A stretch of DNA of 64,000 nt, taken from Symbiodinium natans. Its lineage: Eukaryota > Sar > Dinophyceae > Suessiales > Symbiodiniaceae. The stretch is taken from positions 177,501 through 241,500 of the forward strand of contig CAJNDS010002507.1 in the NCBI GenBank assembly GCA_905221605.1, given 5' to 3'. The notes under the pieces were generated by a model. It made no database searches, was not told the origin of the DNA, and saw nothing but the letters and a program-made list of their open reading frames with translations. The translations under genes and the position numbers were made by a program. Of this stretch, positions 53,040 to 64,000 are shown piece by piece (position 1 is the first letter of the stretch; the number at the start of each line of letters is the position of its first letter).

Positions 53040-54460
53040 AGGCGACTTGCTTTCCCATGCTTTCCCCAGCCCTTTTCGCCCTCGGCCAATGAGGCGTTGG
53101 GCCAGGCAGACTCGCAGTTACGGCAGGGTGAATCACTCATAGGTCCTCCTGCCCGACTCAACCCGAGCGCGTGCCTGGATCTGGTGACAAGCGCGGTCGC
53201 TGGCAAACCCGCCAACTTGGGCAAGACGCGCAGCTTCAACCATGGCAGCCCGGTCCCGTGCCTGGGGCACCGAAAGACTCGAAGCCGAAGACGCGTTAGT
53301 TCGCCAGCTTCCCAAGTTGCCCGGCCTGCAGCGCGCGTGGCTCCTCCTCAGCTTTTGCGCCGCGCCCCGCGCGAACCATGCGTTCCGGACCATCCCTCCC
53401 GACCTCATAGCGCCATATGCTGCAGCGCGTGACGCGGAGGACGAGACATGCCCCGCTCGGGACATCGCCTTACCCAGCTAGCCTTGGAGGATCTTGGAGG
53501 ATTGGCCACGCGCACCGCAGCGTACTGGGTCCGCGAACGGTGCCCGGCCTTTACGGATTGGGTGGTCCGCTGCCTCGCTGACGTGCCATCAAGCAACACG
53601 CCTGCCCGACCAACCCGAAGGGACCGCCGTGCCGGTCAATGGCGGCAACCTTTTCTTCCACCACCACGTGCTGCTGCCGCTTGGGCAAAAATTCTGACAG
53701 CTTTGACGTTCTCTGTGAGTTGGGTGTTCTGGATCACTTGTGATCACAGCTGCTTTCGGGACAACCGTTCTCTAGTTTCCTCCTCGCGCCTTTTTACCGG
53801 CATCCAAAGCTAGGCGGTCCCAGAGCAGACACAAGGCCAGGCCGACTGCGCGCTACATTATCTCAAGCATGCGGCTTGCAAGGGGTGGGAGGATGGCACT
53901 GTTTTTTTCACACCTTTCCTTTTTTCCCGCACTTTTTTAATGACTGCAAGCGACGGTCAGACGGCGGTCAACGGGTCGGGGGCCGCTTGCAGGAGTCCCG
54001 CGTCCTGGGGCGGCAGGCGGCTGGATTGTGGGGGCGCCTGCCGCCCGTCGGCCAAGTGTGGTGGAACTCGGCGAGCTCAGGGTGCTGCGTGGTGGTCCAA
54101 AAACTCTTCCTGCACGGGAGCCAGCAAGTAACCGTCGGGCAGGCGCACGGCCTAGCCGGGCCTAGCCAATTTGGTTATATTTGGCCTATTGCGTTGCCGG
54201 GCAGCCTGGCGTGCGCGAGGCGGTCTATAGAGGTCCGCGCGCGCGGGCAGGCGAAACTTCGACGTCGACCTGGGGGCGACCAAGAGCTGCAATCAGCAAC
54301 ACGGGGCCAAGCCCCAAGCGCTGACGTCTTCTGCCTGGTCGTGATTGGCCTGGAAGTGGGTGGGCGCTTTGTCACCGAAACAACCACCTTCCTGCGTGTT
54401 TTGGTCTGTCACCTTGCTCGAGCTCCCCCTTGCGGGCGAGAGCAACGGCGATGATGCCGT
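53040..54460 (+). mobile_element. LINE fragment A (ORF2 from end of RT to C-terminus), decayed
   Basis: Frames on the + strand, broken by shifts, follow the order of a dinoflagellate-type LINE ORF2. SPALFALGQ marks the end of the reverse-transcriptase core. LPGLQRAWLLLSFCAAPRAN (about 53310-53375) and LEDLGGLATRTAAYW (about 53477-53525) follow. The C-terminus has LVVIGLEVGGRF (about 54335-54370) and LLELPLAGESNGDD (about 54413-54455). Several frameshifts and a missing RT core make it inactive. The family assignment is by recognition of these conserved phrases, repeated in the other fragments nearby. Confidence 0.6.
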
Positions 54461-54879
54461 GCCTGAGCTGCAGAGGTCCTGGCCGATGCCCGCTGCCCGC
54501 CAGCCGCGTGCCGCCGTGGCGGTGAGGCCCGTCCCCCCCGACCCCCGACCCCCGACCCCCGACCCCTGCGAGGACATGCAAGCAGGAGGCCACGTACGCG
54601 TCGGGGTGGCCATGCAACAAGCTGTCGCCAGCACCGCGCTCGGGCGGGCGTGGCCCGCACAGCTCCACCCCAGCCAGCGCAGTGAGCCGCCCTTGGAGCG
54701 CGTGCTTGACGTGGCGGCGCCGTCAGATTCGAGTCGGTTGCCTCTGCGCGGGTGAGCGAGGTGGAGAGGGTAGTAATCGTGTAGCCCACGACCGGACAAC
54801 CACCAGCCAGCCATGTTCAGAGTCTTCGGCTGAATTTGTGCAAAGAGCAGTGTCACCACCCCCTCTCCAGAGCAGCGCG

Positions 54880-55061
54880 GTGCGCTGCCGCGGCCCGGGC
54901 ACGCGAAGCCCTGGCATGCTGGCGGTGGCGGCCAAGCGCGCGTATGATGCAGTTGCTCGAGTTGCCACTGGCGCGGGCGGAGCACGGTGAGGGTGACCCA
55001 CCACCGTGGGGAGAACTGCTGGCGGATGCACGCGGGCTGGAGCCCATCCTGGACAGCTGAG
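54880..55061 (+). mobile_element. LINE fragment B (C-terminal piece)
   Basis: The + strand encodes LACWRWRPSARMMQLLELPL and then PPPWGELLADARGLEP, matching the LLELPLAGE...LADAR stretch of fragment A. It ends at about 55060, where a minus-strand fragment begins. Confidence 0.5.
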
Positions 55062-55740
55062 TCGTCGCCGTTAGCCTCGCCCGCAAGGGGCAGCTCAAGG
55101 AGGGAGCTGGCGAAGGAGCGCTGCGCCGCGACTGCGAGCAGCGCAGTCCAGTGGGAGATCCAGGCGCGGGTCGCAAGTGCGCCGGGACAGTCGCAGCCCG
55201 GTGGCGCGCAAGCAGGCGGAGGAAGGTAGCTGCTTCAGTGCCAAAGCGCCCCCAACCTCAAACCCGATCACGACAAGGCGGCAGCGCCGTGCCCGCTGCA
55301 GTTCCGGATACGTGCCTTGCCTGTTGCGCCTCGCTGCCGCGGCGACGCAGTGGCCAGGCTCCACGTCAGCTGGTGGGTGGGGTTCCCCTGCACGCGTCAG
55401 CGGCGACACGAGGGTGGCATCGAGGCCGAGTTGCGCACTGTGCCACAGGGGGAGCCCGTTGGCGATCACTTCAATCCGCCGGTCATCGGCGACGGGCACA
55501 TCAATGTTCATGTCCGCGACACGCACATTCCTCGCGACGCGAGCGCCGCCATGCGCCGCCCTCACGGCAAACGCGCGACCGCTCGTTCGAGCGCGCGAGG
55601 ACCCTCGACGTGGCGCAGGCAGCCCGGTGGTCGCCAAGGGGGTCCAGCCTACCCCCACAGCTGCAGGATCGCGGAGCGAGTGGGAGGGCCAGGCGCAGCC
55701 GCCGGAGTGAAGGACACGGAACTGGGCACTCATATCAAGC
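55062..55740 (-). mobile_element. LINE fragment C (C-terminal piece, minus strand)
   Basis: The minus strand reads ANGLPLWHSAQLGLDATLVS, PADVEPGHCVAAAARRNRQG, TYPELQRARRCRLVVIGFEV and, in a shifted frame, LLELPLAGEANGDD. Shared phrases with fragment A (LVVIGxEVGG, LLELPLAGExNGDD) show the same LINE family in opposite orientation. Frame shifts separate the parts. Fragments B and C meet tail to tail at about 55061. Confidence 0.6.
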
Positions 55741-55859
55741 ACCGCCCCGCGTCTACATAAGAGTTCTTTACAGAGAAGCAACTGAGTGTTCCGACCTTGT
55801 CCGCCCAAAACAGCAGCCTTCAACAAAATCAACTTGTTCCCTCTGCGTGCTGGCATCAG

Positions 55860-56560
55860 GGCAATTTGCTAAAGACTAAGGTGCCGTCATTGCCAAACCT
55901 GAACCTGTTGCGACAAATCAACCCTTTTGATGTTCAGCCCCTGACTAGCAAGCGTGTCACCGATGCGTTCCAACACTGAAGAACTTCGAGCTTAGTCTGG
56001 TCGCGCAGCCAGGCCTTCAATGGAGGCCTTCAATGGATGGACCTCTGGATCGCGCTGACAGTTCCCTGTCGCATAGCTGTCGGCGAACCCTGTGTTGCGC
56101 ACATCGTTAGAAGAAGTCCTGCCAGGCCTGATGTAGAAGATCCGTCGGCTCGTCGGCTGGGGCCCGTACTTCTCGTTGAGGAGACTGAAACGCTGCTTCT
56201 CGCCCCCTTCCTAACGCAAATCTTCTACACTGATCGCCTCGCACACCTGCTCGGCCTCTCCTTTGATGTGTTGCATCAAGCGTGCACCATACTTTTCCTT
56301 CGGCACGGTGTTGGGCACAGCTGCTATGGTGAGCTGCGCCCTTCGGCGCCATTTCCGATACAGCTCAGGCTAAACGCGCACGCCATCCTTCCTTCATCCT
56401 CGGTAATTGGGGCGTGCTCCGCAACCACTGTGAGCCTTCGCCCACAGTGGCATGCCTTGTGTCCCGAAGCGTAAGCCCCACGCTGACAGTGCAACAAGTA
56501 CTTAGCAGAGTATCATTCAATGATCATGATTGTTACACCCGGCGCCTGAGCCAACGCTGC
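55860..56560. other. Spacer between LINE fragments; unassigned
   Basis: An open + frame at 56037-56474 is not recognised. No repeat or RNA gene stands out. Confidence 0.25.
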
Positions 56561-56573
56561 GGCTCCTGAGCCA

Positions 56574-57792
56574 GTGTCCGACTCTGCGGAGCCCCACGCT
56601 CCCGAGCGCTCCTGCCGCGCGCGAAGAGGCGGCCGAGGCCCCGGGCGCGAGACTGCGGCCAGCGAGACGCCGGACTCGCCTGGTGGACGCGCGCATGTCG
56701 CGGAGAGGGAGATGCCTCTGCCTGATACCATCAGACTGGTACTTTTGGACCTGGCGTCCACCGTACGCCGTGGACTGCCGTACTGTGGACTCGAAGCTTT
56801 GTGGATGACACTCGGGTTCCGGTGGCATCGTTGGGCCATGCGGCCCGTGCCACTGATGTCTTGGGTGAGGCAGCCCCATTGGACCAATGTATTTACAAAA
56901 CAGGCAAGAACTGTATTCTGGCGCATGGGTTTGCTAAGGTGCAACCGCTGGTCTTGCCAGGCTCCCGTGTGGATTTTGTGGATTCACATGTTCAGCTTGG
57001 AGTCTCCTTGGGGGCCCAATGTGATGGCAGATCTGTGCAAATCTCACCTGCAATGTATCCTCTCCCGCGGACCTGCGAAGATGCATACGCTGTTGACAGC
57101 TGTCGTCTGCAGCTTTTCCAATGCATGCACTCCTTCTTCCCTTTCGTACAAGGTTAATACCGTCGGCATCCCATGCGATCGAACTCACAGTTCAAGTTCC
57201 GTTCTTCGAAAAACAGGTCAACGGGTTGCAGGCATCCTTGCTCAAGAAGATCCTCAGGTGCTACGCAGTACCTCGGGTCGTTTTGATGCATGAGTTGGGT
57301 GTTCTGGCGCGTGGAGCCGGGCTATCATGGTGCGGCGGCGTGCTCGCAATGATAGTTGCTACAGCTCTGAGAAACTGTCGTCCTGGTCGGCTAGCGTGCT
57401 GCGCTGAGAGCAGCAACTGGGACTACCAGAGCTCGGTATTGTTACTTCAGGCCCTTTTGTCACCCAGATCAAGGCTACGTTGCACTATCCCGCTGTGACA
57501 GTTGTCCTTCCTGCTGTCCGCGCGCATGAGCAAGCAAATTGGCACTCCTGTTCAAAAATCATCCAGCACTGGCTCGAAGCTGAGTTGGACTCAGTTGGCA
57601 GAACTCGGCAAACTTCCAGGCTACTTCTCGCAGGCTGATCTTGGGCCTGCTGCTCCATGCAGATTTTGTTCCAGGAATCTCCAAGAAGATATCGAGCATT
57701 TGTTCTTTGACTGTGATGTGGCAATGCAGCTCATATGCAATGTTCCAGACTGGGGCTGCGCTGATGCTCGGAGGTCAGTCGGCTTCCATTGA
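56574..57792 (+). mobile_element. Second LINE-type fragment with a C-terminal zinc knuckle
   Basis: Overlapping + frames read like the region downstream of a non-LTR reverse transcriptase. GSRVDFVDSHVQLGVSLGAQ (about 56960-57020) resembles the DSxxxLGxxL motif after the RT palm. SLLKKILRCYAVPRVVLMHE (about 57236-57295) follows. CRFCSRNLQEDIEHLFFDCD (about 57659-57718) is a C-x2-C...H-x4-C zf-RVT type knuckle. At least two frameshifts are present. This family differs from the one at 53-55 kb. Confidence 0.5.
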
Positions 57793-57989
57793 ATTACTCT
57801 CCCCTTCGACGCATTGTGTGAGACGCAACTAGTTCTGCTTGTTGTGTTGTGTTTTTTTGTTGCTTCTGGGGTTGGTGCCTTAAGTAAAAACACCACACGT
57901 CTTATGTTTGAGAGATTACTTGCATGGCTCGTGATGGAAAACAAGACATCCCGGCGCAGGAACTTTTGGCCTACGCCGCAACCCTCTTG

Positions 57990-58375
57990 GCGCGAGCGCA
58001 GGTGCCCGAGCGCGGTGGCAATGGCGCGGCTTACGGCGCTTGCCAAGCCGGATGGCGGAGTACGGGGGATAGCGACCGGGGACACCTTTCGCCGCCTCGT
58101 CGCCCGCACATTGGCCAAGGCCTGGGGAGCCACGTTCGATCAAGCTACACCACGTCCTTTCCAATACGCACTTCAGTCGCGGGCGGGCACAGATGCTGTG
58201 GTCGCCACGGTCGGGACGGACGACCTGATGCCGTGGTAGTGTCGCTCGATGGGCGCAGCGCCTACGACAGCATTTCGCGAGCAGCCTTCCTCAGCAAACT
58301 GCGGGAGGTTGCTCCGGAGTTGCTGCCATTCGTGCGCATGTCTTATGGCCATATGGAGTTTGCCATGGCATGAGA
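57990..58375 (+). mobile_element. LINE fragment D, reverse-transcriptase core
   Basis: The + strand encodes LAKPDGGVRGIATGDTFRRL and AKAWGATFDQATPRPFQYAL (about 58030-58170). After one frameshift near 58215, VVSLDGRSAYDSISRAAFLS and the KLREVAPELLPFVR stretch follow (about 58232-58330). GVRGIATGDTFRRL and the D-G-x-x-A-Y-D motif are RT motifs of this LINE type. The fragment is interrupted near 58375, and the active-site DD is not seen. Confidence 0.7.
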
Positions 58376-58530
58376 TTTTTCACCTCTGGAACGAGCGCGT
58401 GCGTGACTTCCAACAACGGCTTCATTTGCAAAGCTGGTCTGAAACATGGCAAACATTCAACACAGCAAGTGACATTGTAACACTCGCTTGTCAAAGTTAC
58501 AACAACTACTTGACGTCATGAGCTCAGACA

Positions 58531-58790
58531 TCATTGCTGTACAAACGCGAGGAAAGCAGCAAAATGATTCTCCCAATTGGCGTCGTTTTTTGCATGGTCC
58601 ATCCACCTTTCCCACCCCATAGTACGCGCGAAAGCTTCCAAATGTGAGGCCCAGGAATTTCGAGGCCGGCCGCGAACGCGACTTCCAGGAGGTATCCATT
58701 CCATAACGCGTTTGATCCATCTGTTGGATGGTACGCAGCTCACATGACGAGCAAATCTCCAGTAATGCTTGAGGCATGTTTTTTTTTTTT
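58531..58790 (-). mobile_element. 5'-truncated LINE tail inserted on the minus strand
   Basis: The minus strand reads HYWRFARHVSCVPSNRWIKR, then RVRGRPRNSWASHLEAFART and GWERWMDHAKNDANWENHFA, ending FVQQ and a stop at 58531. GRPRxxWxxxLExF and the final W-x(n)-W region are typical of the C-terminus of RTE/Jockey-type ORF2 proteins. It begins abruptly at a T14/A run (58777), as a 5'-truncated LINE would. It lies inside the + strand LINE D. Confidence 0.6.
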
Positions 58791-59039
58791 TCGCGGACCT
58801 TTTTCCTCCGCTGCGATGTCCCCAGCGGCTAAAAAAAAAAAAGTTTGCCTGCGCCCCAGAGGGGCTGCCTATCGGCTTGCAGGTCTCACTCACTGTCTTA
58901 TGGCCACTCGCCAGCAAAGGTCGTCACGGTGGCTACGCGCGGAAGTTGCCGTGGTGGTACCCTGGCGCGTCCAGAAAGAAGGACTTGGAGTTTCCACCAG
59001 CCTGCCTTCGCCGAAGCAAAGGCAGACGTGAGAAGCTCC

Positions 59040-59965
59040 TCGTCACGGTGGCTACGCGCGTGCGGCCCGCACTGGGCCAGGTGGTGGGGACCGTGGAAGA
59101 GGATTGCGGGATCGCCTTACACCTCGGTAAGATGCGGGCGCTCGGGGCGGCAGAGGCGGGCCTTCCACCCCCCCGCCAGATGTGGCCGCCTAGAATGCCT
59201 GGGAGGTGATGGGGGCGAGGACGTGGATGAGCAGTTCGCGCGCGAATTGGCCTGCCTACCAGCGTCCCTCGGTGGCCTAGGCTTCGCGTCAGCAGCGCGT
59301 GGCCCCAGGCGGCGAGGGCGGATGCTCTCCCGGTCATGGCGGCTCGTCTTCCGGCTTTCGCGGCGGCCTGCGTCGCCGAACACCAACAAGGGGGCGCAGG
59401 CGCCGCGTGTTTGAGCCACGCTGCGAGCGCCCGCACGCTGCTGTTGACCGAGGGCTGGGGCGCGTGCCAGCTGGACCGGAGTTTCCGGGGGCCTGCGGCC
59501 GGACGCGGAGGCGGATACAGGACTTGGCGAATGGCCACACGGCTGGCAGCTTCATGCGTCGCGCACTCGCAACTTTTACTACCGCGACCGCGTGATGCTG
59601 CCGTCGTTGACGCCGGACCGCCGAGCCCTGCTTCGCTCCCAGTCAGGCCCACACGCTGGCGCGTGGCTGGTGGCCATACCAGGCGAGCCGGCCACGACGT
59701 TGTCCCCGCCCGTCATGCAGGTGGCCCTGCGCAGGCGCTTGCGCCTTCCCCTGCACGTAGCACGGCTGCTCGGGTCACGTCCGCTCCTTGCTTTTGCTTG
59801 GCAGCGCGCAACCCCCATTGTGCGCCGGCGTCGTGGTTCAGCGGAGGATGTGAGCGTGGTGTACAGCATGTTTAGGTACCGGTGCATGCTGGCACGTGCT
59901 TTCTGCGCAGGCTTGTGCATGGGAAGTGTGGTTCGAGGGACGGCTCGCGATTGCAAAGTGTAGCC
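59040..59965 (+). mobile_element. LINE fragment D, C-terminal half
   Basis: After the insertion the + strand resumes: TVEEDCGIALHLGKMRALGA (about 59092-59150), RELACLPASLGGLGF (about 59246-59290), ARLPAFAAACVAEHQQGGAG (about 59341-59400), and GPHAGAWLVAIPGEPATTLS then MQVALRRRLRLPL (about 59650-59755). These follow the usual order of the LINE C-terminus. At least two frame changes are present. Confidence 0.65.
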
Positions 59966-60059
59966 CCCTTTACCCTGTCACCCATGTTCGTTAAGTGTAC
60001 GGAAGCAAAACGCGCTTAGCCGACCAACTAGTAAGGAGTTTCAGTTACAGGCACCATCG

Positions 60060-60106
60060 CACATGGCACCATGGCGCATGGCACCATGGCACCATGGCAC
60101 CATATG
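60060..60106. repeat. ATGGCACC tandem repeat
   Basis: CATGGCACC recurs five times with one variant. It lies about 65 bases upstream of the next gene's likely ATG. Confidence 0.8.
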
Positions 60107-60171
60107 CCAGGAGTGTTTGAGGCTTATTTATTGTATTTGTTAGGCTTATTCATTTTACATTCCCCCGCCGC

Positions 60172-62960
<2,789 letters not shown>

Positions 62961-63362
62961 ATCCTGACCGAAAGCCCAAAAGCCACCCTTCACGGGCTAG
63001 CACGGGCCAAGTTGTCAGGTGCAGCGGCAGCAGCAACAAGCTGGAGCGCCACGGTGGCATGCGTCTGCATTGTGAGTGGAATCAACTTAAAACTAAAATA
63101 ACGCAAAGCCAAGGCTGGCCCAGGAACATCGCAGGAAATCGAAGTGGTCGTTCCCGAGGGGATGGGCTCTGGGGAGCTGTGCCCTCAGACATGGGCAAGG
63201 GGAGGGCAAAGGTGGACTGAGGGTGTGTCATTGGGGTGGTGCATGGTGGTGTATATTGTGTAGTCAGCCCCAGGATGTCGCACACAGAAGGAAGGGTCAG
63301 TTGATGTTAGTTGACAAGTCGATGGGGTCAGGCAAAATGCTGCGCAAAACAGCAAAACTGGT

Positions 63363-63887
63363 TTAGACCTCAGAGTCATCCTGAACTGGATAGCGTGGCA
63401 CATGTACTCGAGGATTCTTCCGGTCGATTACTTGGGCGCCCGCTATGATCTCATCATCCCGGTCCCTTGACGATAGGAGCGTGTGTTCGAATGTGTCGCC
63501 TCCAGTGAAGATGGTGCAGCATGTGCAGCCCAGGACGGGTACACAGCAGGTATGACTTTCCGCACCAGCATTCTTATTTGAGAGGTCAGTCCCCATTTTC
63601 ATCGCACATTACACAGTGTCAGCGGCGCGCTTGTAATAGAATGACATCTCAGACGCCACTTCGCAATGGCATGTGTAATGCGACCACTTCGCAATTTCAC
63701 GTCTAAAGCGGGTCCATCGGCCGCAGGCCATGGGCGAAACATGTGCTGTGCCGCCTTCACAAAGGTTGATGGCAGTGTTCAGAATGAACCGCAGAGTTTC
63801 AACGTGCAGCCGCACTGAGATGAAAAACCGCAGTTCCGTGAGATAATCCAGCATAGTGCAGCACACAGCACGTTCCAGCACGCTCAC
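63363..63887 (-). pseudogene. Minus-strand coding-like region with one in-frame stop
   Basis: One minus frame is open for about 174 codons except for a single TAA at 63609-63611. It reads LRFFISVRLHVETLRFILNT, SHYTCHCEVASEMSFYYKRA, then after the stop NKNAGAESHTCCVPVLGCTC and RDRDDEIIAGAQVIDRKNPR, ending in a stop at 63363. Composition and length suggest a real protein. It could be a decayed gene, two exons, or a recoded ORF. I do not recognise the family. It is one of the few minus-strand candidates here that is not a LINE. Confidence 0.35.
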
Positions 63888-64000
63888 TGGGAAACCAGAA
63901 GGGTCATGCGCAGGTGGAAAGGGCCGCTAGGGCCCACAGCTTGACGAGCGTTGCTGGTTGATCTGGTCAGTTGAACACCTATTTCAGCGTTGCTTGCAGC

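Overview
The window looks like nuclear DNA of a dinoflagellate, probably Symbiodiniaceae or another member of the Suessiales. The grounds are remnants of GC-rich LINE families of a type I associate with dinoflagellates, spliceosomal introns with GC as well as GT donors and AG|G-style borders, a tyrosine-recombinase retroelement with a zinc-knuckle Gag, interstitial TTTAGGG telomere-type repeats, and almost all recognisable genes on one (+) strand. I recognised no bacterial operon, rRNA, tRNA or CRISPR array. The species call is inference.

Left part (1-11.3 kb). The edge holds part of a superfamily 1 helicase: a P-loop, a DEAQQ box and a GDHRQ box, split by a probable intron. A nearly complete DIRS-like retroelement follows at about 2.6-10.6 kb. 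It encodes a tyrosine recombinase, an acidic tail ORF one frame over, a zinc-knuckle Gag, and a 1332-residue Pol carrying a cytosine-methyltransferase-like domain, reverse transcriptase and RNase H. Gag and Pol lie in the same frame, separated by one TGA followed by CTAG, a context known to favour stop-codon readthrough. Diverged copies of a 190-210 bp sequence lie on both sides of the element.

Middle part (11.3-50 kb). Two intron-rich + strand genes can be pieced together from exon-sized islands. The first (18.55-21.1 kb) has a signal peptide followed by PAN/Apple-like repeats with exact C-x3-C-x5-C-x11-C spacing. The second (about 23.7-49.3 kb) is a four-repeat voltage-gated cation channel. 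All four pore loops are visible, with selectivity residues D, D, E, E, plus several S1, S2, S4, S5 and S6 segments. The intron ahead of its fourth pore is about 5 kb long and has become a repeat sink: an AT-rich degenerate array, a duplicated GC-rich block with telomere-like repeats inserted into that array, G-tracts, and two long foldbacks.

Right part (50-64 kb). A near-perfect 50 bp palindrome and a (TAC)n/(CTACTC)n array lead into a LINE graveyard at 53-60 kb. At least five fragments lie there in both orientations, including a tail-to-tail pair and a minus-strand LINE tail inside a plus-strand LINE. A probable small multi-exon gene (60.17-62.96 kb) encloses a long CTG-type repeat. A minus-strand coding-like region with one internal stop sits near the right edge. 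Stretches not listed are non-coding as far as I can see; they are rich in short (8-15 bp) local tandem duplications.
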